Of a stretch of 55,871 bases of DNA, positions 43,844-52,301 are shown in pieces. Each line of letters starts with the position of its first letter. Positions within the stretch are counted from its first letter, which is position 1. The stretch comes from Flavobacteriaceae bacterium. GTDB taxonomy: Bacteria; Bacteroidota; Bacteroidia; Flavobacteriales; Flavobacteriaceae. The position numbers were made by a program, and so were the translations under genes. Below the pieces are notes generated by a model, which saw only the letters and a program-made list of their open reading frames with translations, had not been told where the DNA came from and searched no databases. The DNA is taken from the NCBI GenBank assembly GCA_024638225.1, contig JAHEKR010000007.1, positions 17,815 through 73,685 of the forward strand, given 5' to 3'.

Positions 43844-44017
43844 ATGATACTTGCTATTAGTCCTGTTCAAATTCTAGTCATTGCCTTGGTTATCCTTCTT
43901 TTATTTGGGGGAAGAAAAATTCCTGAGCTCATGAAGGGTCTGGGCACAGGCATAAAAGAATTTAAAAACGCAACCAAAGAAGAAGAAGAAAAGAGTGAAG
44001 AGGAAAAAAAAGATTAA
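43844..44017 (+). CDS. tatA: Twin-arginine translocase TatA/E family subunit
   Basis: 57-residue membrane protein: a short periplasmic start, one transmembrane helix (about 7-22), the hinge FGGRKIPEL, an amphipathic helix ([15 protein letters not shown]) and an acidic/lysine tail ([12 protein letters not shown]). TatA oligomers form the pore for folded proteins. tatC is not in this window. Short but with the full TatA layout. Its stop overlaps the stop of the convergent DUF4837 gene by 4 bases. Confidence 0.92.
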   Translation: MILAISPVQILVIALVILLLFGGRKIPELMKGLGTGIKEFKNATKEEEEKSEEEKKD

Positions 44018-44985
44018 TTCTTTTTATCGCTAGCCCATGAGCGCATAACCGACTCTGCTTCAAAAATATAGTCTCGCTTTGTCGCCGAAGGAGCGAAAAC
44101 AAATCCTTCCATAACCATATACCTGTTCGCCTTCTTGTCGTCTAAGACAAACTGTATAAATGGCCCGGCCATAAAATCTCCCCTTACCTCCCACGTTCCA
44201 CGAATTTCCACCGCTGGAATGCTGTCAAATGAAGTATAAAAAATATAGGGCTCGTAAGCTTCTTCAGTGATCATATGGCTGCCTGTTAAGCGGCCAGGAA
44301 CAAACGCAAGTCCAACAGAGTCGCGAATACGAATAATGTCTTCAAGCGGGTTTTCCCAGTTTAGTTTTGTTGTCCTTGGAAGCGAATAAAAAAGTAAATT
44401 AACATGTCCTTTTCGTATTTCGCGCTGAAACCAAGCTGTTTGCTTGTTTTCTTTAAACAGCTTATAAGCGGAAGGAAGTATTGCTTCAGATCTAAATAAA
44501 TCACGAAGCGTATTCTGCTTAAGTGTTGATTTATTCGTTCGCCTTTGGCGCTCCTTAATTTCATTCTTCTTCATGGCCGCAATCACCCCTTCAGACTGTG
44601 AAAGAATCATTTCAATTAAAGCTTCGCTATCGGGAGCGCTAAAAACGGCCATCTGTTGCGGACTAGCATAGCGATTGGTGTCTGTGCGCAACACGGTCTC
44701 GTCGCCCAAACCCACCCATATAATGGCTCGACTCATACGAGCAAAGCCCGTAAAAACTTCTGGAGGCATTTGCTTTAAGTCAAAAAGAGGCTCTTGTTGT
44801 GGAAGTCCAGGAGCAGGATAAGCAAAAGCTGCGCGCACAGCGTCACCTACATCCGACGACCAAAGTAAATCTGAAATGACAACCGTGACGGTATTGATGT
44901 TGCCGCTGGATTGTTTTACAATAGGGGCAGATTTTTGTGAACAGCTAAAAAAAAGAAACAAGATGGTAAAGAAAAATACTCTCAT
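44014..44985 (-). CDS. DUF4837 family lipoprotein
   Basis: 323-residue lipoprotein restricted, as far as I know, to Bacteroidota. Signal [15 protein letters not shown] with lipidation at Cys15. Recognisable segments: [20 protein letters not shown] near the start, then FLVD-like mixed alpha/beta repeats, and [13 protein letters not shown] and [15 protein letters not shown] in the C-terminal half. No enzyme motif is seen. It lies 19 bases downstream of pgk on the same strand and probably rides on its transcript. Confidence 0.85.
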   Translation of the reverse strand: MRVFFFTILFLFFSCSQKSAPIVKQSSGNINTVTVVISDLLWSSDVGDAVRAAFAYPAPGLPQQEPLFDLKQMPPEVFTGFARMSRAIIWVGLGDETVLRTDTNRYASPQQMAVFSAPDSEALIEMILSQSEGVIAAMKKNEIKERQRRTNKSTLKQNTLRDLFRSEAILPSAYKLFKENKQTAWFQREIRKGHVNLLFYSLPRTTKLNWENPLEDIIRIRDSVGLAFVPGRLTGSHMITEEAYEPYIFYTSFDSIPAVEIRGTWEVRGDFMAGPFIQFVLDDKKANRYMVMEGFVFAPSATKRDYIFEAESVMRSWASDKKN

Positions 44986-45004
44986 GGACTAACTTGAGCA
45001 AAAA

Positions 45005-46192
45005 TTAAGCCAACATGGCCGCAATTCCTGGCAGTGTTTTACCTTCAAGGCTTTCAAGCATTGCGCCTCCTCCAGTTGACACATAACTCACTTTGTCTTC
45101 AAGTTTAAATTGCTTGACGGCTGCTACTGAATCTCCGCCGCCAACTAATGAAAAGGCGCCTAAAGAAGTCTGCGCTACAATATTGTCGCCCAAGCTTTTG
45201 GTCCCTTTGGCAAAGTTTGAAAATTCAAATACACCCAAGGGTCCGTTCCATAAAATTGTTTTGGATTGTTTGACAACGGCATCAAACTTTTCTTCAGACA
45301 TAGGGCCTGCATCCATCCCCTCCCAATCGCTAGGGATTTGATCAATCGGAAAAAGCTGTTGTGGTGCGTCGTTAGAAAACTGCTGTGCAGCACGAACATC
45401 AACGGGTAGGTGCACTTGTACATCCAATTTCTTGGCTTGTTCCAAAATAGATAACGCCAACGGCATTTTGTCGTCCTCACAAATAGACTTGCCTATTGAA
45501 CCACCCAATGCTTTAATAAATGTAAATGCCATACCTCCGCCAATAATAAGGTGGTCTACTTTTGGTAAAATGTTTTCGATGATGGTGATTTTAGAAGAAA
45601 CTTTTGCTCCTCCGAGTATCGCCAATACAGGCTTTTCGCCAGACGCCATGACCTTGTCAATTGCTTTGATTTCTGCGGCCAGTAACGCGCCAAAACACTT
45701 TTTGCCATTAAAAAATTGAGCGACAATTGTTGTCGATGCATGGGCGCGGTGAGCAGTCCCAAAAGCATCGTTAACATAAATGGTTCCAAGCTTGGAAAGC
45801 GCTTGTGAAAATGCTACATCTCCAGCGGTTTCTTCCTTGTGAAAGCGAAGGTTTTCAATCAATAAAATTTGTCCTGGCTGTAGAGCAGCTGCCTGCTGTT
45901 CTGCCTCTTCGCCAATAGAAGTTGAACAAAATAAAACGTTTTTGCCTAATTGTTTTTCTAATTCAGGAACTATTCGGGATAGGCTTAATTCTGCATCCCT
46001 CCCTTTTGGTCTGCCAAGATGGGACATCAACACACAACTTCCTCCAGAATTAAGAATGTATTGAATCGTGGGTAAAGCTGCCGTAATTCGTGTTGCATCT
46101 GTTACTTTCCCGTTATTATCTAAGGGAACATTAAAGTCCACGCGAACAAGTGCGCGTTCGTTTTTAAAAGACAGGCTGTCGAGCGTGTTCAT
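45005..46192 (-). CDS. pgk: Phosphoglycerate kinase
   Basis: Glycolytic ATP-forming enzyme. 395 residues; N-terminal ALVRVDFNVPLD, SHLGRPKG, and C-terminal nucleotide-binding segments WNGPLGVFE and GGGDSVAAV. ATG 46192 gives the usual N-terminus; the frame extends 21 codons upstream but runs through the TACTTTTG promoter at 46209-46216. Diverges from holB. Confidence 0.97.
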   Translation of the reverse strand: MNTLDSLSFKNERALVRVDFNVPLDNNGKVTDATRITAALPTIQYILNSGGSCVLMSHLGRPKGRDAELSLSRIVPELEKQLGKNVLFCSTSIGEEAEQQAAALQPGQILLIENLRFHKEETAGDVAFSQALSKLGTIYVNDAFGTAHRAHASTTIVAQFFNGKKCFGALLAAEIKAIDKVMASGEKPVLAILGGAKVSSKITIIENILPKVDHLIIGGGMAFTFIKALGGSIGKSICEDDKMPLALSILEQAKKLDVQVHLPVDVRAAQQFSNDAPQQLFPIDQIPSDWEGMDAGPMSEEKFDAVVKQSKTILWNGPLGVFEFSNFAKGTKSLGDNIVAQTSLGAFSLVGGGDSVAAVKQFKLEDKVSYVSTGGGAMLESLEGKTLPGIAAMLA

Positions 46193-46208
46193 GGTTGTTT
46201 TGTTTGCG

Positions 46209-46216
46209 CAAAAGTA
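46209..46216 (-). promoter_or_regulatory. -7 element TACTTTTG for pgk
   Basis: Exact TAnnTTTG on the minus strand, 16 bases before ATG 46192. It excludes the longer pgk frame. Confidence 0.65.
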
Positions 46217-46276
46217 CAACATCAATTGGGTATTACATAGTGTATTTTTTCTCACTTGTGCTTTGTATATTTAGGC

Positions 46277-47443
46277 GTGCGATTTGACGACATAATAGGG
46301 CAGCAAAAGCAGATAGCTGCATTGCAGGTTACGATAGAAAAAGGGCGTATCCCGCATGCGCAACTTATTGAAGGAAAAGATGGGCAGGGATTGCTTTCGC
46401 TTGCCTTGGCATATGCAAATTCAGTAGTTTGCGGTACATACAGTCCTGAAAACGCTGGCTGGTTAAAGGCAAAAAAACTGGTACACCCTGATATTCATTT
46501 TGTCTTCCCAACAACCACAACGACAGAAATAAAATCAAAGCCAAGCTCGGAAGAGTTTCTCGCCCAATGGCGTGCGTTTGTTTTTGAGCACACTTATGGC
46601 TCGGAATACGATTGGGCTAAATATTTAGGCGTAGAAAACAAACAGGGGGTAATCAATGTCACAGATGCGCTTCAGCTTATTAAAAAAGTAAGCCTAACGT
46701 CTTTCGAGGGGGGGTGGAAGTGCGTCCTTATTTGGCATGCTGAGAAAATGACTACTGCTGCTGCCAACAAACTGCTCAAGAGTATAGAAGAGCCGCCTGC
46801 AAAAACACTTTTTTTGTTGTTGTGTCCAGATCAGAATCAGCTCTTAGCAACAATACGATCGCGCTGTCAATGTACTGCCTTATCAAGAATTCCGACAACA
46901 GACGTTTACAATACCCTTGTTGGTCGCGGTGCTGCGAAACAAGTGGCGGATTCTTTGGCAAAACAAGCCAGCGGAGATCTAGGTATTGCGTTAGGGCAAC
47001 TCGAACAACAAGAGGAGTTAATGGAATTTGAGGACTGGTTTGTCACGTGGGTACGAACAGCCTTTAAAGCAAAGGGCAACAAGGCGGTAGTGCTTGAATT
47101 ATCAGAGTGGAGTCGTACAGTTGCAAGCAAAGGGGTGGAAACACAAAAACAGTTTCTCGCTTATGCTATTGGCTTTTTTCGATCGGCGCTCATGGAACAC
47201 TATGCCCTAGACAACTTAAAAACATTGACTCCCAAAGGCGACTTTAGCCTAAACAAATTTGCGCCTTACATACATGGAGGTAATATTATTTCCATTATTA
47301 GCGAATTGGAAAAAAGTAATTACCATTTGGAACGAAATGGAAACGCACAAATGATCTTTACTAGTCTTTCATTTGCTTTGACACGATTATTACATCAAAA
47401 AGGGGGCATAGCTATTGCTTATGCTTTTTTGTGTTGTCTATAG
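46277..47443 (+). CDS. holB: DNA polymerase III subunit delta prime
   Basis: Clamp-loader subunit. About 388 residues from GTG 46277 (MRFDDIIGQQKQ is the family start; a TTG 7 codons earlier is possible). AAA+ fold with degenerate Walker A (GKDGQGLL, no GKT), as expected for a non-ATPase delta prime. The sensor-type block AAANKLLKSIEEPP and the conserved SRC in TIRSRCQ (arginine finger) are present. The C-terminal helical collar domain follows. A hairpin with T tract lies across the last codons (47406-47430). Near-consensus promoter TATATTTA at 46266-46273. Confidence 0.9.
   Translation: MRFDDIIGQQKQIAALQVTIEKGRIPHAQLIEGKDGQGLLSLALAYANSVVCGTYSPENAGWLKAKKLVHPDIHFVFPTTTTTEIKSKPSSEEFLAQWRAFVFEHTYGSEYDWAKYLGVENKQGVINVTDALQLIKKVSLTSFEGGWKCVLIWHAEKMTTAAANKLLKSIEEPPAKTLFLLLCPDQNQLLATIRSRCQCTALSRIPTTDVYNTLVGRGAAKQVADSLAKQASGDLGIALGQLEQQEELMEFEDWFVTWVRTAFKAKGNKAVVLELSEWSRTVASKGVETQKQFLAYAIGFFRSALMEHYALDNLKTLTPKGDFSLNKFAPYIHGGNIISIISELEKSNYHLERNGNAQMIFTSLSFALTRLLHQKGGIAIAYAFLCCL
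47406..47430 (+). terminator. Possible terminator inside the 3' end of holB
   Basis: Arms GCATAGC / GCTTATGC with one bulged base and loop TATT, followed directly by six T. It overlaps the last codons of holB and precedes the convergent methyltransferase gene. Confidence 0.45.
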
Positions 47444-47545
47444 CTTTTTGTTATTACTTACTGCCGTTTTAATTGTTCTTTTTGGGCTGTTTTTTTGTTC
47501 GTGAGACAAACCGTTTTCTCGGCGGAAAACTGCGCTTAAAACAGC

Positions 47546-48376
47546 TTATTTTGGCTTTTGGAGCAAAAACGTAAGCGCCGAGGTGTTGTTGTTGCGCCAT
47601 CCCAAGAGATTTGAATAAGCGCCTTTTATGAGCCCTTTGACCCATCGGTATTTTGCTTTTTTGTTTTTTTCTGAGAGAAGGCATATATAAAATGCATCCC
47701 AAAACATGGGCCTTAGCTCACGAAGATGAAAACCTGCTTCCAGTGCCAGTTGCCGTATACTTTCTTTGTTGTAATGCCACATATGCCTTGGCACATCATA
47801 TGCTGCCCAGAAAGTACCATAATGCTTACTGTCCCAAGCGTCTGTATTGGGAACGGCCAGGGCTAAAATCCCTCCGGGCTTTAAGGCTGCATAAAATGCA
47901 GCTAGGGCTTTCTCAGGGTGGGGTAAATGTTCAAAAACGTGCCAAAGCGTAATCACGTCATAGGAGCTATCGACCAAGGAGTATTGCTGGCTGAGTTTCA
48001 TTTGTTGCAATTGTTTGTGCGTATTGGCCGAAGGCTCAAAAACATCAACCGCCCAACCTTTCTGCTTGGCGGCAAGCGCAAAAGACCCGTTCCCTGCGCC
48101 ATAATCCAACAATGAACCTACAGCTAAGTACCTATTTAAAAGACGCAATTTAGTTTTGTTGTTGCGCTGTTTTACCCACAAATAAATCTTTGAGAAGAAA
48201 TCTGATCCTTTTGTTTGGTGGGAGGTATACTTCTCTTTTGGGTAATACGCAGCAAGGTCCTCTTGTGCAAGCTGTGGATTTGTTTTCCAGGCCCTTCTCT
48301 TGGTGTCATAAACCAGTTCAAATGACTCATTGCTTATCAAAAAATCGGTGACTTGAAATGGTTTCACGTGGAACAA
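47546..48376 (-). CDS. Class I SAM-dependent methyltransferase
   Basis: 276-residue methyltransferase of unknown substrate. An N-terminal segment (about 1-85) with paired Tyr/Lys (YYPKEKYTSH) precedes the Rossmann core: motif I LLDYGAGNGSFALAA, DVITLWHVFEHLPHPEKAL, and LKPGGILALAVPN. The GAGNGSF and WHVFEHLPHP pattern is that of methyltransferases acting on small molecules, lipids or glycans. Start is TTG 48376, one base after the mnmG stop, and the codons reading FHVK are part of a parS-like site (48360-48375); GTG 48367 is an alternative start. Likely co-transcribed with mnmG. Confidence 0.87.
   Translation of the reverse strand: MFHVKPFQVTDFLISNESFELVYDTKRRAWKTNPQLAQEDLAAYYPKEKYTSHQTKGSDFFSKIYLWVKQRNNKTKLRLLNRYLAVGSLLDYGAGNGSFALAAKQKGWAVDVFEPSANTHKQLQQMKLSQQYSLVDSSYDVITLWHVFEHLPHPEKALAAFYAALKPGGILALAVPNTDAWDSKHYGTFWAAYDVPRHMWHYNKESIRQLALEAGFHLRELRPMFWDAFYICLLSEKNKKAKYRWVKGLIKGAYSNLLGWRNNNTSALTFLLQKPK
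48360..48375. other. parS-like ParB-binding site, copy 1
   Basis: Sequence GGTTTCACGTGGAACA, matching the widely conserved 16-base parS palindrome TGTTTCACGTGAAACA at 14 of 16 positions. It lies at the junction of mnmG and the methyltransferase, overlapping the latter's first codons. A second, perfectly symmetric copy is about 1.9 kb away at 50263-50278. Confidence 0.75.
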
Positions 48377-50248
48377 TTAACGACCCATATACACCAACAA
48401 TACGGAAATATCGCTTGGTGAAACCCCACTTATTCGGGAGGCCTGGGCTATGGTTACGGGTTTAATTTCGGTCAGTTTTTGGCGCGCCTCATAGGACAAG
48501 GACTTCACTTTTTTATAATCAAAAGTAGCGGGAATGGGTACGTGCTCGAGTTGGGTTAATTTATCTGCCTGGGCCTTTTCCTTTGCAATGTAGCCTGCGT
48601 ACTTAATTTGTATTTCTACCTGTTCTTGTACGGCTTTGTCGGCCTGTTGTTTGTCAATAAACTCACCAACTAATGGAATGCGTTTGAAATCTTGTAGGGT
48701 GATGTTGGGACGTGCCAGGACCTTCGCCATTTTGAGCGATTGTTTTACTGGCGCAGAGTCCTTTTGATGCAAAATTGGGTTTATGTCATCTGGACGAATA
48801 CTCGTTTTTTTAAAAAAAGACAATAGGGAGGATGCTTTTGCTGCTTGCGCTTCCATTTGCCGCATGCGCTCGTCTGTAGCAAGGCCAATTGCATGGGCTT
48901 TAGGGGTAAGACGCGTGTCTGCATTATCTTGACGCAACAAGGTGCGGTATTCAGCTCGAGAAGTAAACATGCGATACGGTTCTTCCGTGCCCTTTGTGAT
49001 TAAGTCGTCGATGAGCACTCCAATATATGCCTCGTCACGAGTGAGCACAAAAGGAGTGGATTGACGCACGTGTTGGTGTGCATTGATCCCCGCCATAAGC
49101 CCCTGAGAGGCAGCCTCTTCATATCCTGTGGTCCCGTTGATTTGACCAGCAAAAAACAAGCCGGATACTAACTTAGTTTCTAAAGAGTGCTTTAGTTGTG
49201 TTGGGGGGAAATAATCGTACTCAATTGCATAGCCTGGGCGGAAAAACTTAACCTGTTCAAATCCAGCGACAGCTTTTAGGGCCTTATACTGAACTTCCTC
49301 AGGCAAAGAAGTAGAAAATCCATTAACGTAAACTTCTACCGTGTCCCAACCCTCCGGCTCCACAAAAATTTGATGGCGCTCTTTTTCAGAAAAACGATTG
49401 ATTTTGTCTTCAACAGAAGGACAATACCTCGGACCTATGCTTTTAATTCTTCCGTTGAACATAGGAGAGCGATCAAAGCCTTCACGCAACAAATCATGTA
49501 CATTAGGGCTTGTATACGTCATGTGGCAGGAACGTTGAGAGGTAAGGGACTTGGTGCTCGCCAAATAGGAAAATGTAGACGGGTTTGCGTCACCCGGCTG
49601 TTCGGTCATCCTTGTATAATCTAATGAGCGGCCATCAACACGAGGTGGGGTTCCTGTCTTCATCCGGCCAGACGTAAACCCAGCGCGAACCAATCGCTCT
49701 GTGATACCAAAGGAGGCGCTTTCGCCTGCTCTTCCTCCGCCAAATTGTTTTTCACCTATGTGAATTAAGCCATTTAAAAAGGTGCCGCTTGTCAAGACAA
49801 CAGCATGGGCACGGATTTCTAACCCAAGAGAAGTGATAACACCTGTAATGCGATCCCCTTCCATGAGCAAGTCGACAACCATGTCTTGATAAAAGTCGAG
49901 ATTTGGTGTCTGTTCTAAGGCAAGACGCCATTCAGATGCAAAAAGCATACGATCAGACTGCACCCGTGGACTCCACATGGCTGGCCCCTTAGATCGATTA
50001 AGCATTTTAAACTGGATCGCAGACTTGTCGGAAACAATACCGCTATATCCGCCAAGAGCATCAATTTCACGAACGATTTGACCTTTAGCAATGCCGCCCA
50101 TAGCCGGATTACAAGACATCTGACCAATGTTTTGCAGGTTCATGGTCACCAACAAGGTCTTACTGCCGAGGTTTGCTGCTGCCGCTGCTGCCTCTGCGCC
50201 AGCGTGCCCACCACCAACTACGACAACATCGTATACTTCAGCAAACAT
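48377..50248 (-). CDS. mnmG: tRNA U34 carboxymethylaminomethyl-modifying enzyme MnmG
   Basis: FAD-dependent enzyme (formerly GidA) that with MnmE installs the cmnm5 group on wobble U34. 623 residues; N-terminal FAD motif VVVVGGGHAGAEAA, CNPAMGGIAKG, the family block GTFLNGLIHIG, KTGTPPRVDGRS with the catalytic-cysteine-containing region nearby, and C-terminal YEARQKLTEIKP helical domain. Length is normal. It overlaps ybeY by 11 bases and is bracketed by two parS-like sites. mnmG neighbours the replication origin in many bacteria. Confidence 0.97.
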   Translation of the reverse strand: MFAEVYDVVVVGGGHAGAEAAAAAANLGSKTLLVTMNLQNIGQMSCNPAMGGIAKGQIVREIDALGGYSGIVSDKSAIQFKMLNRSKGPAMWSPRVQSDRMLFASEWRLALEQTPNLDFYQDMVVDLLMEGDRITGVITSLGLEIRAHAVVLTSGTFLNGLIHIGEKQFGGGRAGESASFGITERLVRAGFTSGRMKTGTPPRVDGRSLDYTRMTEQPGDANPSTFSYLASTKSLTSQRSCHMTYTSPNVHDLLREGFDRSPMFNGRIKSIGPRYCPSVEDKINRFSEKERHQIFVEPEGWDTVEVYVNGFSTSLPEEVQYKALKAVAGFEQVKFFRPGYAIEYDYFPPTQLKHSLETKLVSGLFFAGQINGTTGYEEAASQGLMAGINAHQHVRQSTPFVLTRDEAYIGVLIDDLITKGTEEPYRMFTSRAEYRTLLRQDNADTRLTPKAHAIGLATDERMRQMEAQAAKASSLLSFFKKTSIRPDDINPILHQKDSAPVKQSLKMAKVLARPNITLQDFKRIPLVGEFIDKQQADKAVQEQVEIQIKYAGYIAKEKAQADKLTQLEHVPIPATFDYKKVKSLSYEARQKLTEIKPVTIAQASRISGVSPSDISVLLVYMGR

Positions 50249-50681
50249 TATCAGATGGGTTCTGTTCCACGTGGAACAAATGAATGAGTTGGTCTTCTGC
50301 CTGACGCATCTTAGCTACATCTTCAACTGACTTATCTGTATAACCAACACAATGGAGCATACCATGTGCCATTACGCGACATAATTCATTAGTAAAATCA
50401 ACCTTGTGAATGGCTGCGTTTTCTTTGACGCGATCCACAGAAATAGCAATGTTGGCCTTTAGGTCGCTGCCAATGGTGTCGTCAAAAGTGATAATATCTG
50501 TGAACGTGTTGTGGCCCAAATACTTTTTGTTTAATGCCAACAAGGCATTGTCATCCATAAAAGCGTAGACAAGGTCCATGGTGCGTATGCTTAAGCGAAC
50601 AGCACAGCTCGTTAGCCAATTGGTGTATCTAGGCTCGTTAGCTAGACTAAAGTCCGTTTCATAGGTATAAGCGATTGACAT
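50238..50681 (-). CDS. ybeY: Endoribonuclease YbeY (rRNA maturation factor)
   Basis: 147-residue metal-dependent RNase for 16S rRNA 3'-end maturation and ribosome quality control. Core motif HGMLHCVGYTDK: the first two zinc histidines are present. The third ligand of the classic HGxLHLxGYDH is replaced, with Asp at the place of the last His, as commonly seen in this phylum. The C-terminal LFHVEQN codons form the perfect parS-like site at 50263-50278. ATG 50681 follows the TATATTTG promoter (50692-50699); the longer frame would run into gltX. Overlaps mnmG by 11 bases. Confidence 0.92.
   Translation of the reverse strand: MSIAYTYETDFSLANEPRYTNWLTSCAVRLSIRTMDLVYAFMDDNALLALNKKYLGHNTFTDIITFDDTIGSDLKANIAISVDRVKENAAIHKVDFTNELCRVMAHGMLHCVGYTDKSVEDVAKMRQAEDQLIHLFHVEQNPSDNVC
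50263..50278. other. parS-like ParB-binding site, copy 2
   Basis: TGTTCCACGTGGAACA, a perfect 16-base palindrome. Identical in its central 14 bases to the parS form known from pseudomonads and two paired changes away from the general consensus TGTTTCACGTGAAACA. It lies in the 3' coding end of ybeY, 15 bases upstream of the mnmG ATG. Confidence 0.85.
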
Positions 50682-50691
50682 CTTCACAAGG

Positions 50692-50699
50692 CAAATATA
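50692..50699 (-). promoter_or_regulatory. -7 element TATATTTG for ybeY-mnmG
   Basis: Exact TAnnTTTG on the minus strand, 10 bases before ATG 50681. Forms a divergent pair with the gltX element. Confidence 0.65.
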
Positions 50700-50736
50700 T
50701 TCAATTAACCCTGCATGGAGTGACAGCCTAGGGTTG

Positions 50737-50744
50737 TATCTTTG
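50737..50744 (+). promoter_or_regulatory. -7 element TATCTTTG for gltX
   Basis: Exact TAnnTTTG on the plus strand, 12 bases before ATG 50757. It overlaps the in-frame TTG at 50742, which is therefore not the start. Confidence 0.7.
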
Positions 50745-50756
50745 CAAAAAATTTTT

Positions 50757-52265
50757 ATGCCCGTTCGAGTTCGTTTTGCGCCTAGCCCAACAGGACCCCT
50801 GCATATCGGTGGGGTGCGTACTGCGCTTTATAATTTCCTGTTTGCCAAGAAGCACGGGGGAACATTTATCTTGCGGATTGAAGATACAGATAGGCAACGA
50901 TACGTCGGTGGGGCAGAGGCATACATCCTTCAGGCCTTAGCGTGGATGGGCATATCGCCTGCTGAGGGGCCTGAACATGGAGGCGACTACGGACCATATC
51001 GACAGAGTGAGCGTAAAAAGCTGTATATCAAAAACATAGAGCGGCTTGTGGCGCAAGGAAATGTTTATTTGGCCTTTGATACTGCTGCAGAATTGAGCGC
51101 ATTGAGAAAGGCGGCCGATTCAAATGGCGAAACCTTCATTTATAATTGGAAGAACAGAAGTGGGCTTAAAAACAGCCTCTCCATGACGCACGAAGAGGTC
51201 CAAAGCGCACTGGAGAACGACACCCCTTTTGTGTATCGTTTTATTGCGCATCGAGATGGCGAAAATAAGGACCTGTTTTTAGAAGACATCGTTAGAGGAC
51301 GGATGCGCGTTGATAAGTCATTGTTAGACGACAAGGTTCTGGTAAAACAAGACGGCATGCCAACTTATCACTTGGCAAACGTAGTGGATGATCATCTAAT
51401 GGAAATATCCCATGTTATTCGGGGTGAAGAATGGCTTCCCTCTTTAGCCATGCACCTATTGCTTTACCAGGCTTTTGGTTGGCAAGCGCCAGAGTTTGCG
51501 CATGTGCCCTTGATTTTAAAGCCAAAAGGGAAGGGAAAGTTATCGAAACGAGATGGCGCTACTTTTGGGTTTCCTGTTTTTCCTCTGGAATGGAAAGGCG
51601 AAAACGCTGGTTTTCGAGAAAGCGGATACTTACCCGAAGCGCTTCTTAATTATTTGGCGCTCTTGGGGTGGAATGATGGAAGTGACCGTGAACTGTTTTC
51701 GCTAGACGAATTAACAAGTGCCTTTTCGCTCACAAGCATAACAAAATCTGGAGGGCGATTTGATCCAGATCGATGTAAATGGTTTAACCAACAATATCTT
51801 GCACAGCTATCCGTAGATGAATTAATTCCTGTGCTGCAAAAGGAGCTCGCTGTACACGGAGTTGAACAGACGTCAATGGAACTAGGAAAAGTAGTTTCCC
51901 TTATACAAGACCGTTTGGTTTTGTTAAGCGATCTGTGGAAAGAGGCCGCTGTGTTTTTTGTCCGCCCCAGTGATTTTGACGAAAAGGCCGTACAAAAACA
52001 ATGGAAGGCAGAAACCCCTAAAATATTGCTTGCTCTTGAAGGGCTCATTACTTCACTAGACGATAAGTCCGCTGAGGGAATTCGTACGGCTGTGAAAAAA
52101 TGGGCAGACGCCAATGAAATACGCTTGGGTGCTGTAATGGCGCCGTTGAGATTAGCTCTAGTAGGCGAAATGAAAGGCCCTGACGTCTTTATGCTTTGTC
52201 AGCTTATTGGTGGAGATGAGACGAGCGTTCGTATTCTCTTTGCCGTTGAAACTATATCTGCATAA
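50757..52265 (+). CDS. gltX: Glutamyl-tRNA synthetase
   Basis: Class I synthetase, 502 residues. HIGH-type motif LHIGG at 15-19 in FAPSPTGPLHIGG and KLSKR at 261-265. The C-terminal anticodon-binding domain is of the bacterial helical type. Both GluRS and a separate GlnRS (53872-55871) are encoded in this window, so this enzyme is expected to be discriminating and not to need the Gln amidotransferase route. The SPFH gene follows after 36 bases. Confidence 0.97.
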   Translation: MPVRVRFAPSPTGPLHIGGVRTALYNFLFAKKHGGTFILRIEDTDRQRYVGGAEAYILQALAWMGISPAEGPEHGGDYGPYRQSERKKLYIKNIERLVAQGNVYLAFDTAAELSALRKAADSNGETFIYNWKNRSGLKNSLSMTHEEVQSALENDTPFVYRFIAHRDGENKDLFLEDIVRGRMRVDKSLLDDKVLVKQDGMPTYHLANVVDDHLMEISHVIRGEEWLPSLAMHLLLYQAFGWQAPEFAHVPLILKPKGKGKLSKRDGATFGFPVFPLEWKGENAGFRESGYLPEALLNYLALLGWNDGSDRELFSLDELTSAFSLTSITKSGGRFDPDRCKWFNQQYLAQLSVDELIPVLQKELAVHGVEQTSMELGKVVSLIQDRLVLLSDLWKEAAVFFVRPSDFDEKAVQKQWKAETPKILLALEGLITSLDDKSAEGIRTAVKKWADANEIRLGAVMAPLRLALVGEMKGPDVFMLCQLIGGDETSVRILFAVETISA

Positions 52266-52270
52266 TTTAG

Positions 52271-52278
52271 TACCTTTA
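52271..52278 (+). promoter_or_regulatory. Probable -7 element TACCTTTA for the SPFH gene
   Basis: One mismatch from TAnnTTTG, 23 bases before ATG 52302, in the short gap after gltX. Confidence 0.4.
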
Positions 52279-52301
52279 AATTCATTTTTTAATCTAACGT
52301 T

